This document shows positions 33,356 to 44,261 of a stretch of 64,000 nucleotides of DNA, in pieces; position 1 is the first letter of the stretch; each line of letters starts with the position of its first letter. Under the pieces are notes generated by a model, which saw only the letters and a program-made list of their open reading frames with translations, searched no databases and was not told the DNA's origin. Both the position numbers and the translations under genes were made by a program. This DNA comes from Fereydounia khargensis (taxonomy: Eukaryota > Basidiomycota > Ustilaginomycetes > Urocystidales > Fereydouniaceae): assembly GCA_026413255.1 (NCBI GenBank), contig JAOCZO010000006.1, positions 434,001 to 498,000 on the forward strand. The letters run 5' to 3'.

Positions 33356-34156
33356 TCTGTGGCTTCGCTCCTCTGCTCGGCAGACTTGTTTACAATGCCT
33401 TAGTATGCGACGGGACGAATGGGGTATGGCCGTATATATACATGCTTCGTGGCCTCTTTCGAACATACAAACCTGTGAAAGGAAGGTAACATAATGGCGA
33501 AAGCGCGGGCGGCGGCTCATACGTTGGTTTCATACCGTTTCGGGACTCGGAACACGGCCTTAGGGACTCGGGAGTTTATGCAGGCCAACGACGCGTACAG
33601 ACCCGAGATCTACAGCTCATTACTAAGCATGTGTCCTGTCTCTCGCACTGCATTGAAGTACATTGCGATACAGCACTTCCCGCACATGTCGGTGAAGCAT
33701 TAATGGCCTTTGCCACTCAAGACACAAGCAGCCGCCATCAGTATGAAGGTTCCACGGTACTGCAGTTGATTGACTCCTTTCAAGGCTGATCACAACTCTG
33801 CAAGGAAAGCTAGGCACCATTGTGAGACAGACTGAGTGTTGCAAGTTAGGGCAACGGGGAGTAAGCAAGCTGGTGGTACGTATTCGGAGCATAAAGGCCT
33901 CTTGCTCCAAAAGTACTACTATTCAGATGAGATGTCAACGGATGCATGCAACTCAGGCTTTGAGTGGGGTAGGTCAAGCGAATTTGAACCTAGCTAGCCT
34001 ACTAACAGGAAATAACTCTGAAAGAATAGTGATCTGCTCTTCATCTTTATTGCTCATGGTGTAGGAACAATTGCAAACTCCAAAATAAAGTTGAAAATTT
34101 AGACCCCTTTGTGAATTTTTGGCACGTTTTGTGTTGTATTGAAGGGATAAAATAAT

Positions 34157-34444
34157 TCAACTCATGGCATCCTCATGTTGGCAATAACCCATCTGCACCC
34201 TCTTATGGCACTGACACGATCCGTCTGTCTCTGTGGTAATACATTCATATTGGCTAATTTCAGTCACTAATGACCCTTCAAATTTGCGACATCCTAAAAT
34301 TGTTTGTCTTTTGTTGCAATCTCCCAGATTAACTTGGTACAATCCTGGTTGGCAAAAAATCAAGCCAGCAAAGGTAAAATCAGTATGACTTCCAATTTTC
34401 CAATATATTTGATAAGCTTGGTTTGTTTCGCCCAAAAGACTCAT
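34157..34444 (-). CDS. Candidate small Cys-rich reading frame in AT-rich island
   Basis: A minus-strand frame of about 95 codons, ending TGA at 34157, has eight Cys within its last 65 residues, including a CQC pair, and no Lys/Arg-rich or low-complexity bias. Codon use is AT-rich, unlike the neighbouring genes. The only early ATG (about 34444) has no signal peptide; a CTTGACAG acceptor-like site just upstream would allow a first exon, but I could not find a convincing one. It may be chance, a decayed gene, or the last exon of a small secreted protein. No family recognised. Confidence 0.2.
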   Translation of the reverse strand: MSLLGETNQAYQIYWKIGSHTDFTFAGLIFCQPGLYQVNLGDCNKRQTILGCRKFEGSLVTEISQYECITTETDGSCQCHKRVQMGYCQHEDAMS

Positions 34445-35315
34445 GTGAATATCCAACTGTCAAGTGATACTACTGGACTCGCAGCATGGTGGGGTGTTAA
34501 ACCAAGCGGACCGCAGAGAGGATCATTTTTCGTTCTGATACCTTAAGTAGTCATGCTATACTCACTGCATAATATCTCCTCTTCAACAAAGTCTTCGACT
34601 CAAGTGTGGAATCATTGTTTGAACTTATTCAAAGGAGAACAGTTTTCACACGAGGGCCCATTAGCTGTTCACGTGGCTGAATCTGAATGGAATTACTAAG
34701 TCAAACGTGTTATTTGGACAGAATCAGGACAGCAGGGGCAAAATCTACTTTATCCTAGGTCTATTTGGAGTTTTCTGGGCCTCTCCAACCGATTGCGATT
34801 GTTTTCCCTGTTTAAACATGTATTTCTTTCGTCAAGACGAAACATTTCACACAAAAATCGCGTATGAACTAGGGATATCGTCTGCCAGCCCTGCTTGATC
34901 ACCACGACTACTAGAACATGGTTGGACGCAAAACACGCACGGTTTCCTGAAGGCGAGTCAGTTGATGGCGATAGCAGCACAATGCTTTCTGCCGAGCCTT
35001 GGTGGCAGATCACACGTGAACACAAGCATGCGTACTGGGATGCCTTCATTCCCGGATGAGCCACGGCAGAGCATGACGGCTTCCCAACGTGCATGCAACC
35101 GTCCGCCCACCATGAACCAGGAGGAGAGCTTGTTGTCAGATTGGATCTTGGGTCTGGCTTGGGTTCATTAATGTGGTAAACGCAAGCCCACCAAGGCAGT
35201 TGGAGTTGTCGTCTCGGTTCTCCAGTGCAAGGGGGGGGGGAAGGAGGAGGCTACAGTGAATGGGATGTCGAGAGGGTGCAGAAAGGGGAAGGGGGGGTGA
35301 GCACGCGTGAGGAAC

Positions 35316-35336
35316 GGTACGGTACGGTACGGTACG
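35316..35336. repeat. GGTAC pentamer repeat
   Basis: Four tandem copies of ACGGT/GGTAC, self-complementary in part, about 900 bp upstream of the Zn2Cys6 regulator. Related GTACCGTA pieces occur near 60008 and 58241. Confidence 0.7.
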
Positions 35337-35474
35337 AGAGTTGAGGTGTGGAGGGAACAAGGCTTGTTTGCTTCGGTTCGCCTGGATTTGTTGGGCGGGA
35401 GGATCGGCTTGGGGGGGAGAACCAGTGAACAAAATGCGGGGAAGTCGAGGTCGCAGCACAAGGCTGACAGAACT

Positions 35475-35486
35475 TACAGTACTGTA
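35475..35486. promoter_or_regulatory. Perfect palindrome TACAGTACTGTA
   Basis: A 12-bp perfect inverted repeat, same motif as at 25016, located about 750 bp upstream of the Zn2Cys6 regulator start. Binding factor unknown. Confidence 0.4.
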
Positions 35487-36239
35487 TTGGGAGAGAGCGA
35501 GCATATGATGAATGTGACCGGCAATCATCCATTTCTAATGCGCGCAATTTTGGATCATGGCTTTTACAGTGTGCAGGCCCGTTAGCACAAGGCTATAGCT
35601 CTTTCTCTTACTGCTGAGACGCCTGAGAGGGGGGCGCACACGGGGCAGTCGCACCCTCAAATGCACAATTGGGGCACAGACTCGGTTGGCGTGTGGCCCT
35701 CTCCTCTGCGCCACTGGCCAACTGGCACACGCTACTGCACCTGACTGCACGGCATTTCTCTGCACGGCGCCACACAATTCAGCTGAGCTCAATCCCTCCC
35801 AACCCGCAGCGACCCAACCTAACCCAACCTGGCCCAAGCCGCACCCATTGTTCCCCACTTTCAAGCGCATCATCAGCGCGACGGAGCTGTTCCACAACTT
35901 TCGACCATCTCCATATTCCTCACACACACCATCCACTCGCCTCATATCACCACTGCTACTAGCACATACATCCAACATATTTGCTTGGCCTCGAGTGCCT
36001 CTGTCTCGATTAGCGAACGGCCACAGTATTGTCACCAAGCTCACCAAGCTCATCAAGCTCGCTCTCGCCGCTCTCTGTGCCTGATCCTATCCCTGCTCCT
36101 GTTCCGCCGCTCATCTCTGCGTTCCACAGTTCTGGCATCACTGCCGGCTGCGGGGCCATGAGCTAAGAACTCACTCATACATCCTCCAGTCACTTTTGTC
36201 GCTCTTTATCAGCCTATTCCGACTATTCCAGTATAGTCA

Positions 36240-39200
36240 ATGAACATCGCCAAGCATCCCTCCGCTGCCCCCATCTTCCCAAACCCATCCTGCACGCCTT
36301 CCACCCAACAACTCTCCCTGCCCGACATGGACGCCCTCGACGAGCTGTTGAGCGTGGACGATAACGCTCTCATGTCAAATCTCTTGAGCTCTCAGCCCTG
36401 GTCGCTCCCCTCCGATCAGTCCATCAACGGAGTCCATCACCAGAGTCCCGATCACATTTCCTCCACTCTCTCTCAGGATCACTTCATAAACCCAAGCTTT
36501 GAGTCCACCTTTCCGACTGCCAGGCTCTCTGCTGTGCCTGACGATCCCGACCCTGACAGCAACACCGAAACGGCGCCACAAGGCCCCTCTTCGACCGTTG
36601 ACCCCTCTGATAGCACAAACCCCACTGGCGCAAGTTCAGCTCCACGACGTCGAACCCGAAGGCGACAGAACATAAGTTGTGATCAATGCAGAGCCTCTAA
36701 ACGTGGATGCGATTTTCAGCTCAAGCTAGATGCCGATGGTAACGACGTCACCCAATCTAGCTCCTCTGCCAATCCGACCGCTGCAAAGCGTAAGGCTGAC
36801 GCATCAGACCCAGCTTCATCATCAAAACCTGGTCCCGTGTGTTCCAACTGCCAGCGAAGAGGGATCGAATGCACGACCCATTTCGCCGACTCAGTAAGGT
36901 CCAGCAAACAGCAGGCATTGGCCGCCAAAGAGCTGGCCGATCCGGGTCATCCTACAAGCTCCAAGAAACGTGTCGTTGCCAATGGTGACTCCATCGTGGC
37001 CGTCCGGTCTGGCTCTGTCTCTTCAGAAGCTGGCTCTTCTCGCAGTGACCCTTTCGCAACTGGTCAGAGCACTTCTCCCGAAGCCGGAACAGCGCCATTC
37101 TTGTCCCTATCCTGGCATGGTGTCAACTCCAGGTTCGCAAATAGAGCAGACTCGCTGTCACTCACCACCAACCGAATGCGCCTGTACGTTTCAACAGTCG
37201 AGCCAAACGCCAACCTCTGGCTCTCTCGAGCGTGTTCGCCCTTACGGTCTGAGGGCGACCTTGGTGCGTTCATCAAGAGCGCGATTGCAACCAATGCGCT
37301 CCACATGTCTCAAAAGTTGTGGGCATCCTGGCATGTCGACACCGCCTCGACCCATCGAGATCACCAGCCGAATCTTTTCTACCTTGTTTTTGGTCTCGAT
37401 CATCTTGGCGAAGAGCTTGGGGTATGGGGCGAAAACCTAAAGAAACAGCACATACACACCATGAACTCAAATGCCTCTATCGATCCAAACAACTCCATCG
37501 ACGATGCCATTAGTGCAGCCCACGCAGGATTCATTGAGCGTGTGCAAGAGCTTACCGGGAATGGGCCAGATGGATGGAGAAGATCAGAGAGAGACTTGCT
37601 CATCGACGATGCAGTCAAAGCTGCCATGCTTGCCTATGCCTGTCAATACAGGCTTGATGGCAGCTCTGTTCCGGAGGACCCCAACCAGGCGCCGTCTCAA
37701 GGAGACAAGGATAGGGACGCTCACGACCGCGTGGCAACCGCAGCATGGAAAAAAGCTCGATCCCTTCTTTTTCAATTAGCACCCAGGCGCTCCTGCAGAG
37801 TCGCTTATGGCCTCTTCCTGTTCGGTGTCACCGCACCGCCAGCGGGGGCCGTTGCCGATGGACTCATGACCGGCTCTGATGCGGCTGAGGATGCAGCATT
37901 TGCCTGCGAAACGGCCTCTCGTCACTTGGAATGGTTTTTGGCCAGGTGTCGCGAGCTTGTTAGGTCGGTAGAAGATGCAGCCAAGAATCCTCTCCTCGCA
38001 AGCAACCCGGATTTGCTCAAGCAGCGACGCTTGGCGAACGATCTCATGGGTCTTGCCGAGTCTCTGGGCTGGTTTGGTCTCTTGATCGATACCGTATCTA
38101 GCGTTTCTTTGAAGCGAAAATCTGCGTTCCGCGAGGACACATTGGTGGATGAGCCGAGCGGTTTGAGTGCTTCACTTTTTGGGGGCTTCAAGTCAGGAGA
38201 ATCTCCCGCTTCATCTCTATCGTCTTCCTCCCCAACAGACCAGTCCACGGCTGCCCTCTTTGCCATTCAAGAGACATTGGAACTTCTACCTGGAAGGCAA
38301 GCGCCCCCTGGCGCCTTTCCCGGAACATCGATGTCTTATATGCATGACGACACAACCAATGGCGATGATGGTCTTCCGAAGGACTCTGAAATGTCGAAAC
38401 GGATCTTGGAGCGTGCTGCATGTGCGCGGGATCTGATCCCCGCATTGCTTCGCAACCCTAGTGCGATCAGCAACGCAATGGCCTTCGATGTTTTGCTTCC
38501 AGGAAGCTCGAGTTCGAACGGTGTCGAGTCGCAGAAGCAGAACTTTGCCAATTCGATCTTCTTCAGCGGTGGAAGCACAGGGTTGAGCGAACAAGTTGTG
38601 CTTCTTGGAATAGCCTGGGGCACCGCAGTGGAGGTCTACATCTGGAGAAGGATCAATACACTCCAGACTCTATCAGAACCTCTTTTGTCCTCCACCTCTC
38701 CATTTGCTTCTCTCAAAGGGTCGTCTTTTATCTCGGACAAAAAGGAAAGGTTGATCTCCAATGTCCTCGATACCATTCGTTTGTTCCATTCCATCTTTGA
38801 TGGTCTCATTTCCAAGGCGTACGACGAGTATTTCCTCCTCAGCCGTCAGGCCCGTAGCATGCTCGGTGAGTTGCGCTTGCAAGTCGCTGTGGTCCTGATT
38901 TGAACTAACCCATCTGTACCGCACTTACATAGCCATGTTTGTGATCCACATTCATCTCGGAGTGCTGCATTTCATCCGGCTCACGAAGGACATGGAACAA
39001 AAGGAAGCCGAACTTGTCCAACTTCTGGACCAACTGAAGTTGGATGATAGCCCAACCACAGCTGCCAGTGGTATGCCGACTCAGACGGACTCGGCCATGC
39101 CCTCCTTAAGCCCCAATAACGGTGTTTCGATTGGATCTCAGCAACACCTTCCCAGCCGAGCTGGTCAAGGAAGTACAGTCAAGCCAAGAATGACTCGTAC

Positions 39201-39669
39201 CTCCCTTCAACGAAGGATTGTCGGCCGGGAAGCTGCTGCAGGAGTGGCGAGAGTTGCCAAGTTGCTGACCATTGAAAGCAGTATGCGCGAGCGCATATCG
39301 AAGCAAACCCCATCTGAATCGAACAATTCTTCAACACACCGACGAAAGAACTCGCTCTACATGGGCAACGATGGCCGTGACGATATCGAGGATTCAGCGA
39401 CAGCGCCTTGGAGACACCCGTATCCGATCTTGGCAGCCGACGCGCTCCAACTCGCAGCGCAGCAGTTGCATGACGAAGTGTGGGATCAGCTGCTCACCAT
39501 TCCCCGCAACAATCAAGAGCTCACCGACACGTTGGGGCACCTGGACACATGCTTGGATAGTTTGACTAGATTGTTGCACTCAGTCCCTGCGCTGGAAAGC
39601 TATCGTAAAAGTCTCCACGACCTGAAGAATGCCCGCGATACGGCGGCATACGTCGCAACTCAGCAATGA
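36240..39669 (+). CDS. Zn2Cys6 (Gal4-type) transcription factor with 43-residue zinc loop
   Basis: Two exons, 36240-38865 and 38933-39669 (67-bp intron with a CTAAC branch site), give 1120 residues. The N-terminal 130 residues are acidic and Ser-rich, perhaps activating. The DNA-binding motif follows the basic run RRRTRRRQ: Cys147, 150 and 157, then Cys201, 204 and 211. Spacing is C-x2-C-x6-C-x43-C-x2-C-x6-C; the middle loop is normally 5-16 residues, here a Ser/Ala/Lys-rich insertion. The long middle region (about 290-870) is helical, as in fungal-specific regulatory domains, with an insert near 660-720. The last part is Ser/Thr-rich, with helical segments at the end. Target genes are unknown. 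Confidence 0.88.
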
Positions 39670-40209
39670 GGTGCGGTTTGGACCTCGTGCCCTCAAGTCT
39701 CCCCGATTCCGTTCCAATCTCCCCACTTTGATTGCTTTCGTTACGGTCGCGCCACTAAGAATTTTCCTTGTACTAAGCTATGTATTTTTGCAATGTTCAC
39801 CGCACTCCACCATCCCATCGGTTACCAGAGTGAATGCGTTGCTGCGGCTATGTCTGGTCCACAGCGCAGCTACGTGTCCAAGGATAACGGGAGAACGCGG
39901 GAAGGGTCAGTCTTGTTACGCCCATCAAGCCTCGACAGTCGACGAGATCTCGGAATCACGGGCATCTCAAATCGGAAACATGGTCTGACACCGCAGGGAC
40001 AAGATGCTGATCAGGTTTTTTAATGGTAGTTCTGATGTACAGGACTGCAAAGAAACATGGGCAGGAAGAGAGCTCGAGTATGGTGGAGGTCCAAAAAGAT
40101 ATTAAAATACATTCCCGCGAAACGCCAAAGACTCGGGGCTAAAGCGGAAAGAGAGGAGAGAAAGAGTGGGTTGCAATAGGCGGTCGAGGGTAGAGCTGCC
40201 TTAGTCCGC
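39670..40209. other. Convergent 3' flanks
   Basis: 540 bp between the ends of the Zn2Cys6 regulator (plus) and the bZIP regulator (minus). I see no gene; A/T-rich words near 40088-40112 may be part of polyadenylation regions for either gene. Confidence 0.45.
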
Positions 40210-42120
40210 TCAGACCTTGATCGACGCGTTGTTGATCTCGCGACTCTTGGACGGATCGCTTGAATTGCTCCATTCTCGGTCGTGTTTGACGTGGGCGTTG
40301 ATGGGCTGGTCTGTCAGCTTGACATCTTGAACGCCGTCGCGGCCATGATCTGCATCAATTCTTGGACGACCTCGACCATCCTGCTCAAAGGTGTTTGGCA
40401 TCTGCGAGGGTCGGGGGACAGCGTGAGCTGAGTAGATGCCTGCTTGATGAGGTGCTGATGTGATCTGGGTGGGTCCCGAAGTTGGGTGCATGTACGCAGG
40501 ATGAGGTCCCATTCCGGCAGGCACGCCCATCGCCGGCTGAGGAATGGAATGGTGTGGATCGGGGTGATGAGGGCCGATGGGCATGCCCATGCCCATTCCC
40601 ACAGGCATCGGCGCGGGTGGAGCTCCTCCTTGCGCTTGGACGAGCTGACTCTTGAGGAACAGGATCTCGTTGCGAAGAGCGCCGACAGTGTTTTGCAAGT
40701 TTTCGTTGTCGTTCTGAAGGTACTCGACTTTGGCTTGCAGGGATGCCAACCAGGCTTTCTTGCGCTGTCGGCACTTGAGGGCTGCTTGTCGATTGCGCTC
40801 AAGGAAGTTTTTTCGTTTCTCATCCATCCCTTTGTCGTCTCCGCCACCTTTGCCGTCTGACTTGCGACCGCCTTGCTCATCATCGCTGTCATCTCCGCTG
40901 TCCATGTCATCGTCGTCGTCTTCGCCTTCGGTGTGACCTTTCTTCTTGGAACTAGCCGCAGCATCTGTTGCGCCCTTCTTGTTCTTGGCCTTCTTGGATG
41001 CGGTGCCCGATGATTTTGCCTCTTCGGCATCCTTCTTACGCTTGGCGGCACTGGCGTTGGCGGCTTTGTTCGCCTTGATATTCTTAGTACCTTTGCCAAC
41101 TGAGGAATTAGAAGATTCATACAGTGAAGTTGAAGGGTTCATCATTCCCATCTGTTGCTGTTGAGCATCGGCGTCTTCACGCCTCGAGATCTCCTGTTGT
41201 GCTTGACTGAGCAGGAAAAGACCAGATACTGCCTGGTTTGCCTGTTGTCGGTCAGCCGTGCCGACGGGCCTTGCCTTTGAGGCATTTGGATCGCCGTTGA
41301 TCACGACAGAGTCCTTTAACTTGGAACCTTGCTTGTCAGCGCCAAAGGTTTTGCCAAAAGCCAAGTCGAATGTGTCGTTAGAGTCGATCGGACGCTCAGC
41401 GAAGCCTTGAGGCTGGGAAGACACGTTGGCCGACGTGGTATCAGCACCAGGAGCGGGTGGGTTGCCACTGAGCGCAGAGAGTGTATTAGGTGTGATGGTT
41501 GCGGCGGAGGTTGAGGCGGCAGACGTGTTGTTCACCATAGCGGCTAGGAAGGCGGCCGTGTTTGGAGAAGGAGGCGGGAATGAGATTGGACCTCCTCCAA
41601 GAGGGGTCAAGCCGGTCTTGAAGTTGGACAGGTCAGGGGTGAAGCCGGTACGGAAGGAGTTGGGATCAAAGTTTGCAGATTGAGGGCCAGCCAGCATTGC
41701 TGGTGACAGTGGACCAGATCGAAGTGAGCTGGTCAGGCTGGCTGCCCAAGGGTACTGGCTAGTTTCATTTGCCGGCGAAGTGATTGATGCCACGGGAGGG
41801 AGGAGCGGCTTCGGCGTAGAAGTGGCGTCGTTACTGGCGGAAGGTGAAGTCTGGGATTTGGATGCTGAGTGGGTACGGTCGCGATAGGCTGCACCGGGAC
41901 GAGTGCTGAGAGGAGGGGTGCTGTTACTGAGGTTGCGGGAATGGTCCGACTTGATATCGGTCTTGCGATCCGAACCGTCGTGAGATGGCTCAGAGCTGAA
42001 AGACTTTTCGAACGGATTGGGTTCGAGGTGATGTTTAGCTGAAGGGCGACTGGGAGAAGAGCGCCGAACAGGTTTGGCTAGGGGCCGAGGTGCGGATGCT
42101 TTTGATGGAGGTTCCAGCAT
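40210..42120 (-). CDS. ATF/CREB-type bZIP transcription factor (Atf1-like)
   Basis: Single exon, 636 residues, ATG at 42120. The bZIP lies near residues 430-495: a basic region FLERNRQAALKCRQRKKAW with the N-x2-A-A-x2-C-R signature of the ATF/CREB group, then heptad leucines (LQAKVEYLQ, NENLQNTVGALRNE, LKSQL). Upstream, residues about 130-200 match the stress-activation region of Atf1/Aft1 proteins: SLRSGPLSPAML, two FRTG/FKTGLTP repeats and PSPNTAAFL. Acidic Asp-rich and Lys-rich stretches flank the bZIP; the C-terminus is Pro/His/Met-rich. Family knowledge: these factors act downstream of the Hog1/Sty1 kinase and bind TGACGTCA-like sites. A short upstream ATG with a GTGAGT donor (42266-42254) could be a uORF or leader exon, but its frame does not join. 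Confidence 0.9.
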   Translation of the reverse strand: MLEPPSKASAPRPLAKPVRRSSPSRPSAKHHLEPNPFEKSFSSEPSHDGSDRKTDIKSDHSRNLSNSTPPLSTRPGAAYRDRTHSASKSQTSPSASNDATSTPKPLLPPVASITSPANETSQYPWAASLTSSLRSGPLSPAMLAGPQSANFDPNSFRTGFTPDLSNFKTGLTPLGGGPISFPPPSPNTAAFLAAMVNNTSAASTSAATITPNTLSALSGNPPAPGADTTSANVSSQPQGFAERPIDSNDTFDLAFGKTFGADKQGSKLKDSVVINGDPNASKARPVGTADRQQANQAVSGLFLLSQAQQEISRREDADAQQQQMGMMNPSTSLYESSNSSVGKGTKNIKANKAANASAAKRKKDAEEAKSSGTASKKAKNKKGATDAAASSKKKGHTEGEDDDDDMDSGDDSDDEQGGRKSDGKGGGDDKGMDEKRKNFLERNRQAALKCRQRKKAWLASLQAKVEYLQNDNENLQNTVGALRNEILFLKSQLVQAQGGAPPAPMPVGMGMGMPIGPHHPDPHHSIPQPAMGVPAGMGPHPAYMHPTSGPTQITSAPHQAGIYSAHAVPRPSQMPNTFEQDGRGRPRIDADHGRDGVQDVKLTDQPINAHVKHDREWSNSSDPSKSREINNASIKV

Positions 42121-43089
42121 AATGACGATGGGAGCAAGGTCAATGCTGTCAGTGAGAGTTTGGAGGGAGGGATGATGATGATGAGGAGGAGGAGGAGGCG
42201 GAGGAGACGGGACGGTGTTTTCTGGGACAATGGGACCGAGATGCGAGACTCACCTGCCTCTGCCATTTTGGGAGAATCGTTCTGGGTCTACTAGCCGAAT
42301 CACAAGAGGCACTGTGGAGAAGTGATGCGATGCGTCTGCTGAGTGAGGGGGAAAGGAGGGCGTATGACGACTGGGCGAGCGAGCGCGTGGAGGCCTTGGA
42401 AGGGATGGGACGGACAGGGCAAGCTGATAGTCTGGGAGGCGGATTTGATTGGAAGCGAGACGCTGAATGGGATCGGTTTGGATGGATGAAAGGTAGGGTC
42501 TGACCGATGGAAGAACCAAGACGGGTCGCCCGTTCGCGATGCTGTTACTAGTGTGGTGCTGGTAACTGGTAACTGGTACAGGCACTGGTGTGGGTACTGT
42601 TTCTGATCCTATTACCGTTGCCGTATGCGAGTTCCCGGGAACCTGAGACTGATAGAGGAGATTGATAGCCGTGCTAGGTTGGATATGCAGGCTGTAATGT
42701 CGAGTGTGGCAGACAAGGGGGGGTGAGTTTGGTGAGGTCTGGTGAGGTGGACGGGGCGATGTTGTGAGGAGGGAGGGTGGATCAAGAGGGGAAGACAGAG
42801 GCGCGGAAAAAAAGAGGAAACGCAGGTTTAGCTGTCCCCTCGGTGGGGTGACGTCGAAATGACGCTCAAGTGCTCCTCGGCGCTCTGCGGCTCAGCCCAT
42901 CGCCCGGTGCTGAGCTGCGCGATAGAAGAGAAAAGGAAAAACGCGGTCAGTCGATACAGGCAAAAACCCAGAGCGTGCACCTGCTAAATTTCAGTGCAGC
43001 CAAGGTCAAGCAAAAAGGCTGTGTGTGTGGTCAGAGGCAGAGAGGCGCCATGCGATGTATGTGATCCCGAGCGCGTCGCTCGCGGTGAT

Positions 43090-43167
43090 TGACTGACTGA
43101 CTGACTGACTGACTGACTGACTGACTGACTGACTGACTGACTGACTGACTGACTGACTGACTGACTG
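43090..43167. repeat. GACT tetranucleotide microsatellite
   Basis: About nineteen uninterrupted copies of GACT. On the other strand it makes a Val-Ser-Gln repeat shadow frame. It lies about 1 kb upstream of the bZIP regulator start, and every unit contains TGAC, half of an ATF/CREB site. Confidence 0.9.
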
Positions 43168-43913
43168 CTCGTGTGCCTCACTGCCGTGACTAAGCACACC
43201 TGGAGCCTTAGAGTACAGTACAGTATTTTCTGGCGTCCCCTCCTCTTTTGCGCGCAGGCTCTCAGACTGACGGATCCACCGATTGCTCGATTGTGCGGCC
43301 GAGATGAGTGAGCTCGCAAGTGGCCGACCTCCGCGCGCAATTTATTACAGTACTACAGTGTATCGACTGAAGATTCTGGCAAAATGCCTCTGGCGTTTCC
43401 GAGACTTACTGACTGATTGGTGCGGACGCGGGGATCGACCAATCCGTCCTTGGATCTGATACTATACTTCTGCGTGGACGATCTTGATGTCGGCGAGCAA
43501 AGAAAGCGGATACAGGTTTGATGCATGGTCTGTTTGTATCGCCCCTATGCCACCGCACTCTACCTTACAGTACTCCAGGCGCCCGACCCGATCCGGTCGA
43601 CGCATCCACCGGGATCGAACCCCCGACCCCAAATGACCCTGCGGCCTCCACACATCACTCGCGTACGGCGGACGGCAACAAAGACGCGTCGCCAAGCAAC
43701 TCGAAAAAAGCACCTTTCGCTCGCAGATACACTACATTACGGCACGTGGGATCCAACACCATACGAAGCTGTGCAAGACATCAAAGCTACTGTACCAAAA
43801 CACTGGGCAACATAACATGTCTAACACCAGACCTGTCATGTCGTAGAATAGTTCGAGGGCTTCCAGTCTTTTCCGTCATTTTTTAGACGAAAAATCACGC
43901 AGCCGTTGGCATT

Positions 43914-43948
43914 TACAGTACAGTAGTATTGTACACAGTACTGTACCA
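43914..43948. promoter_or_regulatory. Cluster of TACAGTA/CAGTACTG palindromes
   Basis: TTTACAGTACAGTAGTATTG is followed directly by TACACAGTACTGTACC, giving two overlapping inverted repeats of the recurring motif. It lies between two genes and no gene overlaps it. Confidence 0.35.
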
Positions 43949-44261
43949 TACCTCATTGCTTTGGGTTGTTTTGGCGAGAGCAAATCACATTCGCATCACA
44001 CTGTATTGGCGGTCTCTGACACGGCAACTCCATGCTATGATACGGGCGCAAACTTCAGTATCGCCTCACCATGACATCCATCATTTGACCGGACACGATT
44101 CTTGAGTAAATGTACTAGTTCAAGAAGACACTGGCTTTACTACGCAGGCAGACATACTGTACTGTAAAATGCCTTACATACGGCCCGTGGACAGGCGACT
44201 GCTTCGCTGGCTTGCCGAGATTATGGCTCAAAGTACAGTACATTTTGAACCACCAGGCCAG

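Larger units (their letters stand above)
33356..36239. other. Gene-poor region with AT-richer island
   Basis: Almost 2.9 kb without a gene I can support. From roughly 33950 to 34900 the sequence is visibly richer in A and T than anywhere else here (many AAAT, TTTT and ATAA words). This may be a decayed insertion, but I found no clear terminal repeats or transposase. The rest holds G-runs (35231-35241, 35409-35416), a GGTAC repeat (35316-35336), a palindrome at 35475, and a C/A-rich probable leader before 36240. Confidence 0.45.
42121..44261. other. Long region upstream of the bZIP gene
   Basis: 2.1 kb between the bZIP start and the end of the alpha/beta hydrolase gene. It holds a GACT repeat (43090-43167), GATGATGATGAGGAGG repeats in the likely leader (42174-42203), a TGGTAACTGGTAACTGGTAC repeat (42558-42579), and several CAGTACTG-type motifs (43212-43224, 43347-43361, 43914-43948, 44155-44166, 44232-44242). 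Long upstream regions with repeats are common for stress regulators. No gene seen. Confidence 0.45.

Noticed and set aside
33950-34900. Transposon or LTR element in the AT-richer island
   Set aside because: No terminal repeats, target duplication, transposase or reverse transcriptase motif could be recognised by eye.
41321-43080. Leader exon of the bZIP gene starting at ATG 42266
   Set aside because: The short ATG frame has a good GTGAGT donor, but the visible acceptors do not join it to the bZIP frame.
42984-43340. Minus-strand frame with a Val-Ser-Gln repeat
   Set aside because: It is a translation of the GACT microsatellite, with no start context or conserved flanks.
43594-43690. tRNA-like B box (GGTTCGATCCC on the minus strand)
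   Set aside because: The flanking bases do not form a five-pair T stem, and I could not fold an anticodon arm or acceptor stem around it.
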